This document shows, piece after piece, positions 36,232 to 45,180 of a DNA stretch of 55,893 nt. Within the stretch, counting starts at the first letter, position 1. Each line of letters begins with the position of its first letter. The position numbers and the translations under genes were made by a program. The notes under the pieces are model-generated. The model was not told the DNA's origin. It saw only the letters and a program-made list of their open reading frames with translations, and searched no databases. This DNA comes from Acidobacteriaceae bacterium (GTDB lineage: Bacteria; Acidobacteriota; Terriglobia; Terriglobales; Acidobacteriaceae), in NCBI GenBank assembly GCA_025462735.1, contig JAOAPC010000004.1, positions 1 to 55,893 of the forward strand. Direction: 5' to 3'.

Positions 36232-36681
36232 CTAACCCTTACCATCAGGTGGTTTCGGTTCCAGCGAGAGTAGGATCGCCGCAACAATTGCGAACCCCAC
36301 TCCTACCGCCTGTGCTGGAGTCAGTCGCTCATGAAGAAAAATTACCGCGAAGGCAACCGTCACCAGCGGGTAGAGCGATATCAATGAGATCACCACCGCG
36401 GCTTTTCCGCCCGATTCCAGTGCCGTGAAACTGGTTAGAGCGCCCAGCCCATTCAGAGTTCCACCCGCAACCGCGGCCCAGAAAATCACAGGCCGCAGGT
36501 GCCAGTGAATCGGCACGAACGCCGCCAGCACCGCGGAAATGGCAATCATGGCGTAGGCGAACCAAAGAAAAGAGAGTTCGCTCGAAATGCGATTCGTGGC
36601 GAGCTTTTGGGTGACGCCGGTGATTCCCCAAAAGATCAGAGCGATCCCGGCAAACCACATCCACGCAGGCAAGAGAGACAT
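36232..36681 (-). CDS. EamA-type transporter half-protein (second of pair)
   Basis: 149 residues from ATG 36681 (MSLLPAWMWFAGIALIFWGI); the frame extends to 37104, but the upstream part is just read-through of its partner. It has five membrane helices typical of one EamA/DMT repeat: WMWFAGIALIFWGITGV, LSFLWFAYAMIAISAVLAAF, PVIFWAAVAGGTLNGL, SLYPLVTVAFAVIFLHERLTP and AVGVGFAIVAAILLS. The LHERL motif is characteristic. It starts 12 bases after its partner's stop and probably forms a heterodimer with it in the inner membrane. The substrate is unknown, but the sugar setting suggests a sugar or sugar acid. Confidence 0.82.
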   Translation of the reverse strand: MSLLPAWMWFAGIALIFWGITGVTQKLATNRISSELSFLWFAYAMIAISAVLAAFVPIHWHLRPVIFWAAVAGGTLNGLGALTSFTALESGGKAAVVISLISLYPLVTVAFAVIFLHERLTPAQAVGVGFAIVAAILLSLEPKPPDGKG

Positions 36682-36692
36682 AGGCTTCCGAG

Positions 36693-37130
36693 TTACATGC
36701 TCAACAGGTAGATCGCGACCAGGGCCAGTAACAATCCGGCTTTTTGTGCGGTTCCCACTCGTTCGTGCAACAGCGTGACCGCGAGAACCACAGTTACCAG
36801 AGGAAAGAGTGCGGTGACTGGGGACACAACCGAAACCTTTCCGCCAATCACCAGCGCATGAAAAAACGCGATATTGCCCGTTCCACCTAAAATGCCGGTG
36901 AGAAAGGCCCACGCAATTCCAATTCGCCTGCCCTCGCCACCACCCGCGTTTCGTGGTGAGCGCCACACGATTAGCATGAGCGGCAAAAGTCCGAAGGTGA
37001 AGAAGACCTGATTCGTATTGGCATCCACACCCTCTGAAGCTACCTTGGACACCGCGCCCCACGCTCCCCACACCAGAATCGTGAGGAGAGAAAAGGCAAG
37101 ACACCGTGGCATGCCCAGAATTCGGGGCAT
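36693..37130 (-). CDS. EamA-type transporter half-protein (first of pair)
   Basis: About 145 residues from ATG 37130 (MPRILGMPRCLAFSLLTILV); other starts at 37163 and 37112 are possible, and the frame opens at 37211. It is a single EamA repeat with helices LAFSLLTILVWGAWGAV, QVFFTFGLLPLMLIVW, IGIAWAFLTGILGGTGNIAF, LFPLVTVVLAVTLLHERV and AGLLLALVAIYLL. Most DMT carriers fuse two such repeats; here they are two adjacent genes in the same orientation, which implies a hetero-oligomer. It would carry a small molecule across the inner membrane. It lies 150 bases from the zinc dehydrogenase, on the same strand. Confidence 0.8.
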   Translation of the reverse strand: MPRILGMPRCLAFSLLTILVWGAWGAVSKVASEGVDANTNQVFFTFGLLPLMLIVWRSPRNAGGGEGRRIGIAWAFLTGILGGTGNIAFFHALVIGGKVSVVSPVTALFPLVTVVLAVTLLHERVGTAQKAGLLLALVAIYLLSM

Positions 37131-37283
37131 TGTTGACCGCGAGGTTAGGGCTAAGTCAGGCATAAGCACACAAAGATCACGAGCATACTTGCGCTTTGCA
37201 GAAGATGGCAAGCTGCCCGGTATTGGTAAGGAATCGGTTTTCTGATACTTCTTGCGCTGTTGTGAAGGGACAGACTTCTCACA

Positions 37284-38285
37284 CTACCCCGTCCTCGCTG
37301 CCACTTCGAGCATCATTTTCAGGGAAACGCCGGGCGAGTGACTCATCCGCTCGAGAGCTTCCTGGCCACGTTCGAGCGGCATCCGAGCAGTCCATGGCGT
37401 GAGATCGATTTCTCCCGCGATCAACAGATCGAGCGATCGCTTGAAATCAACCGGAGTATAGGCAAACGACATCACCACCCGGTGTTCCTTGCGAATGCTT
37501 GCTACAAAATTGACTTCGCTGCGCTGAGTCGCCATTCCCAACAACACGACCTGACCACCTGGACAGCAGAGGTCGAAGGCCATCTGTCGCGCAGCTGAAC
37601 TACCGCTGGCATCGATCACCAGGTCATATCCGCGCCCGGCGGATCGCAGCGCCTCTGCGACGCGATCTGAGTTCGCGGCATTCACCGTCGACGAGGCACC
37701 AAGCTTTCGCATAATCTCAAGGCGCTGGTCGTTCACGTCCGTCACCATCACATCTCGTGCTCCCGCGCGAAGGCCGGTCAACAGGGCAAGCGCGCCCATC
37801 GTTCCCGCACCTACAATGGCAAGGCGGAACAGAGGCGGTGGCGACACGATCCTGAACAAGTGCACAATGTTGGCGAGGGGTTCAGCCAGAATAGCCTGTT
37901 CCGTGGTGAGCGAATCAGGGACGTCGTAAACCTGCGCGGAAGGCAATGCCACGTATTCGGCAAACGTGCCAGGGGTCGTTCCGAGGCCCAGCAACGTCCA
38001 GGATTCGCAAAGATTCTGCGATCCCGAGAGGCAGGCCTCGCAGCGCCCGCAGTTCACGAGCGGATTTGCCACAACGCGCCGGCCATCGCGAAGCCGCCCC
38101 ACCAACTCATGGCCGAGAACCAAAGGTGGGCGCCGAAGCGCGCTGTGCCCCAGAAATCCAGAAATGTCGGAGCCGCAGACGCCTGCAACTTCGATCGCAA
38201 TTTCCTGCTCTCCATTCTGCGTCTCGGGCCGAGGACGTTCCTCGAGTTCAACCTTACCGGGAGCGGTGTAGACCAAAGCTCGCAT
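37284..38285 (-). CDS. Zinc-dependent medium-chain alcohol/polyol dehydrogenase
   Basis: 333 residues. The catalytic zinc ligands are Cys37 (GVCGSD) and His59-Glu60 (LGHE), and the structural zinc cluster Cys79, Cys82, Cys85 and Cys93 lies in NCGRCEACLSGSQNLC. The nucleotide fold has GAGTMG and an acidic residue in VTDVN that favours NAD. It resembles sorbitol/threonine/galactitol-phosphate dehydrogenases. It is cytoplasmic. It is divergent from the enolase-superfamily gene across 148 bases, and a co-regulated step in sugar or sugar-acid oxidation is likely. Exact substrate not determinable from sequence. Confidence 0.9.
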   Translation of the reverse strand: MRALVYTAPGKVELEERPRPETQNGEQEIAIEVAGVCGSDISGFLGHSALRRPPLVLGHELVGRLRDGRRVVANPLVNCGRCEACLSGSQNLCESWTLLGLGTTPGTFAEYVALPSAQVYDVPDSLTTEQAILAEPLANIVHLFRIVSPPPLFRLAIVGAGTMGALALLTGLRAGARDVMVTDVNDQRLEIMRKLGASSTVNAANSDRVAEALRSAGRGYDLVIDASGSSAARQMAFDLCCPGGQVVLLGMATQRSEVNFVASIRKEHRVVMSFAYTPVDFKRSLDLLIAGEIDLTPWTARMPLERGQEALERMSHSPGVSLKMMLEVAARTG

Positions 38286-38433
38286 GGTCAGAAAGTATAA
38301 GACAGCGTTTCCTAAGCAAACATCGGTTTAGCGATCTTTTTAACTTAGTTACGGTTACTCGACACGATCCGAAGAGGTATAAAAGGAAACGAATAGTTGC
38401 ACTCTATCAATTGGTGCCACTAACGGAGCCCCG

Positions 38434-39612
38434 GTGAGAAAGATTGAGGCGGTCGATTTTTTCTATCTCTCCATGCCGGAGGTGACGACTGAAGGAGACG
38501 GTAGCCAGGACGCGCTGCTAGTAAGAGTTGCGGCGGGAGGGATTGTCGGCTGGGGTGAGTGTGAAGCTTCTCCGCTGGTTTCAATCGCAGCTTTTGTTTG
38601 TCCTATGTCGCATGGAGCCTGTCGTCCAGTGGGCTCCTCCGTACTTGGGCAGCGGTTGGAAGGCCCCGAAGACATAGCTCGCATCGCCGCTCAAATCGAA
38701 CTCGACAGCATGGACTTGCTGCAGGCTCCGCATACTTGGTCCGGTGTCGAAATTGCGTTATGGGATTTGCTGGGGAAGGCCCGTCAGCAGCCGGTCTGGA
38801 AGCTCCTCGGTTATCGCGAGTCTTTTCGCAAGCTTCCCTATGCCTCCCAACTGTTCGGAGACACACCCGCGCAAACCTATCAGCAGGCGGTTGAAGCGCG
38901 CCGGCAAAACTTTCGTGCCGTAAAGTTTGGATGGGGGCCGATCGGTCGAGGCGACTTGCAGAGTGACTTCGAACATTTTGCATCGGCGCGCGAAGGATTG
39001 GGCAAAGACGCGCTTCTAATGGTGGACGTGGGACAAATCTTCGGTGACAACGTACCGGCCGCGGCTGCGCGTCTCCCAATTCTGGAGCAAGTTGGCGCGG
39101 TATGGTTGGAGGAACCTTTCCATACCAGCGCGCTCGATGCATACGCGTCGCTCTCCCAGAGGAGCAGCGTAAAACTCGCTGCCGGCGAAGGCGCGCATAA
39201 TTTCTACATGGCACAACATCTTATTGACTTTGGCTGCGTCGGCTACATTCAGGTCGACTGCGGACGTATAGGCGGCATCGGTCCAGCAAAGCGTGTGGCG
39301 GATTACGCGGCCGCGAAAGGAGTCACTTTTGTAAATCATACTTTCACATCGCACCTTGCGCTCAGTGCCTCGCTGCAGCCCTATGCCGGATTGCGCTCCG
39401 ACGAAATCTGCGAGTACCCCTTTGCCCCCAAACCTTTGGCCCGTGATCTTACCTTCAATCATCTGGAGCGGGATGACGAAGGATACGTCTCGGCTCCGGA
39501 CGCACCCGGCTTGGGAATCGAAATTGACACTGAGGCCGCTCGCTGCTATCTCGTCGACGTGGAAATCAAGGTGAAGGGAAGGCTTCTATTTGCTTCTTCG
39601 GATCAGATCTAG
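38434..39612 (+). CDS. Enolase-superfamily (mandelate racemase-like) sugar-acid dehydratase candidate
   Basis: 392 residues, GTG start at 38434 with GGAG five bases upstream. The capping domain is followed by a barrel with Lys164 (AVKFGWGP, a K-x-G pattern in place of the common K-x-K), metal ligands Asp198 (LMVDVG), Glu226/227 (WLEEPF) and Glu252 (GEGAHN), and His302 (NHTFTSH). The metal site and the His base are present. The altered second lysine position points to a different acid-base arrangement from the L-fuconate dehydratase at 45544-46872. In this setting a galactonate- or related acid-dehydratase is plausible. The substrate is unassigned. Confidence 0.82.
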   Translation: MRKIEAVDFFYLSMPEVTTEGDGSQDALLVRVAAGGIVGWGECEASPLVSIAAFVCPMSHGACRPVGSSVLGQRLEGPEDIARIAAQIELDSMDLLQAPHTWSGVEIALWDLLGKARQQPVWKLLGYRESFRKLPYASQLFGDTPAQTYQQAVEARRQNFRAVKFGWGPIGRGDLQSDFEHFASAREGLGKDALLMVDVGQIFGDNVPAAAARLPILEQVGAVWLEEPFHTSALDAYASLSQRSSVKLAAGEGAHNFYMAQHLIDFGCVGYIQVDCGRIGGIGPAKRVADYAAAKGVTFVNHTFTSHLALSASLQPYAGLRSDEICEYPFAPKPLARDLTFNHLERDDEGYVSAPDAPGLGIEIDTEAARCYLVDVEIKVKGRLLFASSDQI

Positions 39613-39614
39613 CC

Positions 39615-39641
39615 AGCCCGGTACGGTTTCTGATGCGGGCT
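39615..39641 (+). terminator. Possible weak terminator stem
   Basis: AGCCCG (39615-39620) and CGGGCT (39636-39641) form a perfect 6-bp stem with a 15-base loop, three bases after the enolase-superfamily stop. Only TTC follows, so if it terminates it is weak or needs Rho. Confidence 0.3.
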
Positions 39642-39651
39642 TTCACTAGGA

Positions 39652-39694
39652 TGGCGGAGAGGGGGATTCGAACCCTCGATATAGGTGTTAGCCC
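39652..39694 (-). repeat. Relic of a tRNA-Ser 3' end (candidate attachment-site scar)
   Basis: Minus-strand bases here copy the variable-arm end, T arm, acceptor 3' strand and CCA of a serine tRNA (GGGCTAACACC, GGGTTCGAATCCC, CTCTCCGCCA). Against tRNA-Ser(GCU) at 20018-20111 they differ by a C/T change and a two-base shortening with a change near the acceptor/T-arm junction. The D arm, anticodon arm and 5' half are absent, so this is not a functional tRNA. Such 3' fragments are left at the far end of elements integrated in tRNA genes. Because the fragment's 3' end points left, the matching intact tRNA would be expected to the right, beyond this window. Confidence 0.8.
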
Positions 39695-39845
39695 CTCTTT
39701 CGAGCCGATCGTGCCAAGCTGCCTGCCAGCTTAAGTCGCTCGACAGTTTGGAAGGGACGCCAACAAATCAAAGGTGCGGACTCCCGCACGTTCGCAAGCG
39801 TCCAGGCGGAGTAGGGCAAATTCACTCTCGGCGTGGTCACTTCCC

Positions 39846-41360
39846 TTACTTCTCTCTGATTGCGCGCCGTAATTGGCGCATCATTTCAAGAGAACTCTGC
39901 TCAACGGTGCCGTCCTGGTAGATTCCGATGTTGATCGTCGTGACGGCTTGGTGTTCCATGTTGGCCTTCACGTATGCGATCAAGTCCTCGGTGCTGAATT
40001 GAGGCGGTGGAATCGGACCGGTTTCGCTATGCACCCATGGTGCCAGCATGGATAGCATCCCATGGGCCTGAAATCCCGTGCCAGCCCCCGTCCGAATGTG
40101 ACGTGAGTCAAAAGGATTTTGAAGAGTGTTCAGCTCGCCTGCCCAGTAATCCTGCCACGGAGTCAAAACTGGAAAGATCCAGAAGTTAAAGGCCGTAATG
40201 CGGTCGGGGTTTCCTACTTTGCAATAACGATAGATAGCCTCAATGGGAACATCGGGGTAAGCAGCCAGCGATTGATACCAGGAATCAAACCAATAGCCGG
40301 CCAGTTTGTCCCCATATCGCGAGCCTATTTCAGTAAGAACATTCTTGTGAATCTCAGTGAACTGCTCCTCGCTGAAGGTCAGCTCGTAGAGCCCGGTTGC
40401 CCCGGTCTTGCCAAAGTTGGTCAATACGGGAGAGTTGATATAAAGAATCAATCTGATTCCGCGTTTCTCCAAAGCACCGGCGATATCGCCGATCAAGTCG
40501 CGTCTCGTTGTCCATCCCGGATGGACGGCTTCCCAGGACTGGATGGGCGCCGCGCAGTGTGGATGAGCATGGTTCAGTGTGAAAATGACGTAACCCGCAC
40601 CCATATCCTCTATAAGACTTGCAAATTTGTTAACGTCAAAGGCGTTGACCGCATCTGGATATGGCTTCTTTATGCCATCTCGCGGTTGCGTAAAGTCTGT
40701 CCAATGAAACATGGCCCCATACCCTGCCTTGACAAACCAGTCTGTGCTTGCTCGATGCGCACGGGCGCTTTCTTCAGCGGCCCTCATTTCTGCAGTCGCC
40801 GAAGCAGGGAGAATTTCAAGGCATCGGAAGTGGACGACTGCGTCCTTGTCAGGGCCGGATAGGTGTAGTGTGACCGGGTTTATTCCGCGGGTTAGGTGCA
40901 ATCTCCCATCGAGCCGGTTCTTTTCGAAATTAAAAAACCAGCCGTCCTCAGTTGAGCGATACACGCCCTCGGTTAACTTTAGATCTGACTTCACGGAACT
41001 GAGGCTTGAGATAACCTCCAGGTGAAAGTGGGGTTCGGGAACAGCACACGAAATAAATAGGTCGTAGTCACCTTCTTCTGGAGCAGTAACGTTCCATTTA
41101 ATGCTGCTTGAATCCTTACAGTTCACGGAGATCTTCAGGTCGTCCAGTTTTGCGTTGCCCTCGATCTCCGCCGCTGTTGCTCCGTAAAGACGGATATATG
41201 GTGTGAGTCCATGTACGAGAGGTTCTGTTGCTGGGGGAACTGCAGCGCGGAGAGGTAATGGGGAAACAAAGCTTGCTGAGAGTGCGCCCGCAGCGCCACT
41301 CATCATAACCTTTAAAAAGTTCTTTCTGGTCAGGGTGTGAGGTTCAAAGGACGTTTTCAA
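39846..41360 (-). CDS. Secreted GH29-like alpha-L-fucosidase
   Basis: 504 residues from TTG 41360 behind GAGGAGAGTAACAT. A Tat-like signal (TRKNFLKVMMSGAAGALSAS, cleavage near residue 39) is followed by a beta-sandwich carbohydrate-binding-like domain (about 50-185) and a barrel (205-500). The barrel has YGAMFHWTDF, the WFD motif with probable nucleophile Asp359 (GYWFDSW), and the alpha-L-fucosidase-like RRDLIGDIAGALEKRGIRLILY. It is shorter in typical GH29 sites than the enzyme at 48117, so it is a divergent member whose specificity is uncertain. It ends about 150 bases from the tRNA-Ser relic. It lies on the same strand as the receptor gene upstream, with a 202-base gap. Confidence 0.72.
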   Translation of the reverse strand: MKTSFEPHTLTRKNFLKVMMSGAAGALSASFVSPLPLRAAVPPATEPLVHGLTPYIRLYGATAAEIEGNAKLDDLKISVNCKDSSSIKWNVTAPEEGDYDLFISCAVPEPHFHLEVISSLSSVKSDLKLTEGVYRSTEDGWFFNFEKNRLDGRLHLTRGINPVTLHLSGPDKDAVVHFRCLEILPASATAEMRAAEESARAHRASTDWFVKAGYGAMFHWTDFTQPRDGIKKPYPDAVNAFDVNKFASLIEDMGAGYVIFTLNHAHPHCAAPIQSWEAVHPGWTTRRDLIGDIAGALEKRGIRLILYINSPVLTNFGKTGATGLYELTFSEEQFTEIHKNVLTEIGSRYGDKLAGYWFDSWYQSLAAYPDVPIEAIYRYCKVGNPDRITAFNFWIFPVLTPWQDYWAGELNTLQNPFDSRHIRTGAGTGFQAHGMLSMLAPWVHSETGPIPPPQFSTEDLIAYVKANMEHQAVTTINIGIYQDGTVEQSSLEMMRQLRRAIREK

Positions 41361-41562
41361 ATGTTACTCTCCTCAAACAAATCGAGCACAACCACCGATT
41401 CGGCTGAGTTGAGCCTCTGGTCGTTATGAAACGGACGAGCGCCGGAGTGACTCCGCACGCTATCGGGCGACCGCGGATCATCGTGCCGAATGATTGAACA
41501 GAAGACTAGCCGGCCGATGTTTGCCACCTAGTCCCAGTTCATTGAAGTCACAGCGCAACCAA

Positions 41563-44500
41563 TTAGAAGTAAAGTTTTAACGACAATTGCAGTTGCCGTT
41601 CCGTGCTGCGAGTGCTGGTTATCGATCCGAAGTGTTGGTGATTGTTCACATCGTTGACCGGAATTCCCCATGTCGGTGTATTTGTAACATTGAACGCCTC
41701 GGCCCGGAACTGAAGACTTCTTCTTTCGCTGAACGGAAAATCTCGGAACACTGAAACATCCAAATTCTTAAACCAGTCCGCTCGAAGTGAATTCCTGCCG
41801 GAATTGCCAAATGTAAATGGCATCGGCGAAACCAAAGCCGTGCTATTGAACCAGCAACCCAGGGTATGCACCGGAATTGGCGGAAGTGGACGAGTGGGAG
41901 TGGAATTTGGATTCGGGCATGCGCCCGAATTTGGATCGCCGATTTGATTCGCCCGCACGTTGCCACTCCAGGCAGCGGAATTGCCGACATTGGGGATGTC
42001 AGACGAGATGTAGGCATTGTATGGCAGGCCTGAAGTGAGAGTCAGTATCCCATTCAGCTGCCAATTTCCAACAATGTAGTTAACCAAACCACTGGAGTTT
42101 GCGAAGCGCCTCCCTTTACCGAATGGGAGAGGCGCGGTCGCGCTGGCAGTGAGAACATGTCTCAGATCAAAGCCGGACACGCTGCGGTCACCCTTAATGT
42201 TGTAGGGGTCCTGAACTGAGCAGCTTTCGATACCGAAAAACCCAGAGCAACCGACGTCAATGGACTTTGACCAAGTGTAAGCCACCAGATAAGTAAGTCC
42301 GTTCGAACCACGATGGTTGGTAGAAAATTGGAAAGCATTATAGGAGCTATTCCCGATGCTTCTATCGTAAAAGGTCGGACTGATATACGGATATGGCTGT
42401 CGAGCCGTAACCTCGGGGGGCGTCCCTGATCCCGGAGTTAGTGCAACGTTGTACAAGCCACCAACCGTAAGACGGTGGCTTTGGGAGCCCACATAATTGG
42501 CCGTCACTACAGTGTTCGGATCCAGCTGCCGTTGGACTCCAAAATTCCATTGCTCCGAATATGGATCCTTAGCCTTCGGGTCTCGGTACCACTCAACCTG
42601 GCCGAATGGCGTTGGAGCTGGAAAACCTGCCGAACCTAAGTTTGCAAGCGGATTTTGCCAATTTACTGTGGCGACTTCATTAGACGTATTCAACGCGGGA
42701 GAGAGTATTTGCGCTACCGATGGCCAGTCGCCACCAATGCCCTGCACGGTTTGCATGACGCCCGCCCAGAGATCATTGAACATGCCGAACGAGGCCCGCA
42801 CCACCGTTTTGTCGTTAAGACTATAGGCAATCCCGATCCGGGGTTGGATATTGTCATAAGTATTGGAATATAAGCGATCATTCCGGGAAACAACCACATG
42901 AGGTTGCGGCAGGCCTCCAGGAATGCAGGGAGCTTGCCCGGCGCTCGCGCAGTCCGGCGCACTAGATTGAACGACATAGGTCCCGTTGTTGAAGTCTATA
43001 TTCCCGACCTTGCTGGTTTTATCGCGGGCATTTGCCCCATACCCCGGCCAGAGCATTACGTCATACCGAAACCCGATATTCACAATTAGTCTGTCGGTCA
43101 CCTTCCATTTGTCCATGAAATAGAAGCCGTAACTGCGCTCCCCAGTAACTGGCGCCACAGTATCTCGACGCGAGCCGCTGGCGGCTGTTCCGATAAGAAA
43201 CGCTGCCATGGCATCGCCCGTACCGCCCGGCACTTCCGGATTCGCGGTTTGCGCAACGCCAAAAGTGACACTCGGACCGCCGCCATGTACATAAAATGAG
43301 TCTGTCTCAAAATTGAAACCACTGGTAAACGAGTGTTTGTGGAGGACTTTCGTCAAATTGGCTCTCCACTGGTAAATATCCGTGAGCTTGGTTCCGCCAT
43401 GGTTTGTGGCACCACTATTCGCGTACGCCGGAATGCTGAGCCCTGGGATCGAGCAAGAAGAGCCCGTACCCGCGAAACCACAGGCGAAACCGGGTACTAG
43501 GCCAGCGGCATTGACCACCGCTGTCGGATCTAGCTTGTCATAGGAGTTGCCAACGTTATTCGTGAGGTCCACATGTCCGAATTGCGCATCCAGGATTGTT
43601 GACGGGTTGAACTGGTGGTAGTAGGACAACACGTATTGCTTTCCGAACGTTTCGCCCGTAGCAGTCTCCCCAACGATCCCACCTGATCCGATCCTCGTCT
43701 GGTCCGAACTCGTGTACCGAAAGAAGATAGAGTTAGAGGGGTTGAAGTTTTCGTCTATTCTGAAACTGTATTCATTCTGAGGAGTTAGACCGGAACGAAG
43801 GTCATAGCCATTGAAGCCGTTTACGACTGGCTGCGGAGCGGGAAACACCGCGTGGGCAAGGCTCACGGCGCCTGGATTCAATGCGCTCGAAATGTTGTTG
43901 TTCGGAAAGGGGTCGCGGATGAATGATCCGGGTTTGGCAGGATCGGGCCGCGTTGTGAACGGATTATACAACTGGTGAATGACATTATTAGGATTTGTGG
44001 GGGTATCCCGGTCAAGGCACACACCGGCACTATCGAAGCCGGACCCGCACAGTGCGCTGAAGTCGCCGTTAAGTTCTGCTGCTGTGGGCACATTGTAAAA
44101 TGCACCGCAAGTGCCACTGGGAGTTAGGAGGTTGCAATTACTTGAAGGCTGCGCGCGGCGAAACCCTTCATAACTTCCAAAGAAGAAGGTCTTATTGCGA
44201 CCGTTGTAATGCGGAAGAATCACAGGACCACCGAAATTCGCACCGAACTGGTTCTGTACCAATTTCGAAGCGCCGCCGGCGCTGCCCTTAAGCGGGTTCT
44301 TTGCATCCATGACCGTGTTGCGGAGGAACTCCCACGCAGTCCCGTGGAAGTTGTTGGTGCCAGACTTGCTGACCACGTTGACGATCCCGCCCAATACTCC
44401 GCCGAACTGCGCCTCATCACTGTGGGATTGGACCTTGAACTCTTGAATATCGTCAAGGATTGGCGCTACTGCGTAGGTGGTAAAGACCTGGTCGGTATTG

Positions 44501-45180
44501 TCGATCCCATCCAGCAGGAAGTAGTTGCTGCGATTTGATTGCCCGCTAACTGAGGGGAAGACAAATGAGCCTATCGGGGCAGCCTGTGCGCCACCGGAGT
44601 TTTGCGCCACGCTGACCGGACTCACACCCGGCGTGAGGGACAGGAGTTGGGTAAAGTTTCGTCCGTTGAGCGGCAGGTCCGTAACTTGCTTGGACTCTAT
44701 CACCGTGCCTAGCGTCGCATTCGCGGTTTCGAGGTTGACCGCGGAGGCTTCGACCGTTACGGATTGTTGGGTCGATCCTATTCGTAGTGTAAAGTCCTGA
44801 GTGCTGGCCTGATCGACAAGAACATGGAGTCCCGCCTGCGTCGCACTTGTAAATCCTTCTTTTGTTACTTTCAGAACGTATTCACCGGGTGGCACGCTCA
44901 CAAACACATAGAGCCCGGAATCGTTGGTGAGACTCTCTCTGTCCGAGCCGGTGTCAGTATTGTGGAGAGTTACCGTTGCCCGCGAAATTACCGCGCCGCT
45001 CGAATCCCGAACCACTCCGTTCAGAGTGGCGGTGGCCTGCGCTGAAGCGCTATGCGGAATCATCAACACAAGCGTCACTAGCAGTAACGAGATGCGGTGG
45101 CCGAATCCGAATTCACGCAAGCCAGCTGAATCCTTGCATCCTCGAACCAGCGCAAAAAGACTAGAAGCTTGGTTATTCAT
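41563..45180 (-). CDS. Oar-like TonB-dependent outer-membrane receptor
   Basis: 1205 residues from ATG 45180, with GGGAGGCGTTT upstream. It has a signal sequence (ISLLLVTLVLMIPHSASAQ), a carboxypeptidase-regulatory-like domain (about 50-135, LNGVVRDSSGAVISRATVTL), a plug region with LPLNGRNFTQLLSLTPG, and a beta barrel ending LQLSLKLYF. It is the same class as the receptor at 26392-30225 but clearly separate in sequence. Lying between a fucosidase and L-fuconate dehydratase, it probably imports fucosylated fragments. A 19-base AT-rich motif (45279-45297) about 100 bases upstream recurs before the fucosidase operon at 48117. Confidence 0.92.
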   Translation of the reverse strand: MNNQASSLFALVRGCKDSAGLREFGFGHRISLLLVTLVLMIPHSASAQATATLNGVVRDSSGAVISRATVTLHNTDTGSDRESLTNDSGLYVFVSVPPGEYVLKVTKEGFTSATQAGLHVLVDQASTQDFTLRIGSTQQSVTVEASAVNLETANATLGTVIESKQVTDLPLNGRNFTQLLSLTPGVSPVSVAQNSGGAQAAPIGSFVFPSVSGQSNRSNYFLLDGIDNTDQVFTTYAVAPILDDIQEFKVQSHSDEAQFGGVLGGIVNVVSKSGTNNFHGTAWEFLRNTVMDAKNPLKGSAGGASKLVQNQFGANFGGPVILPHYNGRNKTFFFGSYEGFRRAQPSSNCNLLTPSGTCGAFYNVPTAAELNGDFSALCGSGFDSAGVCLDRDTPTNPNNVIHQLYNPFTTRPDPAKPGSFIRDPFPNNNISSALNPGAVSLAHAVFPAPQPVVNGFNGYDLRSGLTPQNEYSFRIDENFNPSNSIFFRYTSSDQTRIGSGGIVGETATGETFGKQYVLSYYHQFNPSTILDAQFGHVDLTNNVGNSYDKLDPTAVVNAAGLVPGFACGFAGTGSSCSIPGLSIPAYANSGATNHGGTKLTDIYQWRANLTKVLHKHSFTSGFNFETDSFYVHGGGPSVTFGVAQTANPEVPGGTGDAMAAFLIGTAASGSRRDTVAPVTGERSYGFYFMDKWKVTDRLIVNIGFRYDVMLWPGYGANARDKTSKVGNIDFNNGTYVVQSSAPDCASAGQAPCIPGGLPQPHVVVSRNDRLYSNTYDNIQPRIGIAYSLNDKTVVRASFGMFNDLWAGVMQTVQGIGGDWPSVAQILSPALNTSNEVATVNWQNPLANLGSAGFPAPTPFGQVEWYRDPKAKDPYSEQWNFGVQRQLDPNTVVTANYVGSQSHRLTVGGLYNVALTPGSGTPPEVTARQPYPYISPTFYDRSIGNSSYNAFQFSTNHRGSNGLTYLVAYTWSKSIDVGCSGFFGIESCSVQDPYNIKGDRSVSGFDLRHVLTASATAPLPFGKGRRFANSSGLVNYIVGNWQLNGILTLTSGLPYNAYISSDIPNVGNSAAWSGNVRANQIGDPNSGACPNPNSTPTRPLPPIPVHTLGCWFNSTALVSPMPFTFGNSGRNSLRADWFKNLDVSVFRDFPFSERRSLQFRAEAFNVTNTPTWGIPVNDVNNHQHFGSITSTRSTERQLQLSLKLYF

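Noticed and set aside
36682..37104. Long N-terminal extension of the second EamA half
   Set aside because: The extension is glycine/arginine-rich read-through of the first half in another frame; the membrane protein starts cleanly at ATG 36681.
39652..39694. Second serine tRNA gene
   Set aside because: Only the 3' part is present; the bases to its right do not form an anticodon arm, D arm or 5' acceptor strand.
20018..39694. An island bounded by the tRNA-Ser gene and the relic as left and right attachment sites
   Set aside because: Excision between these two copies would remove the 5' half of the intact tRNA, and the recombinase lies outside the pair, so the geometry is wrong for a standard tRNA-site element.
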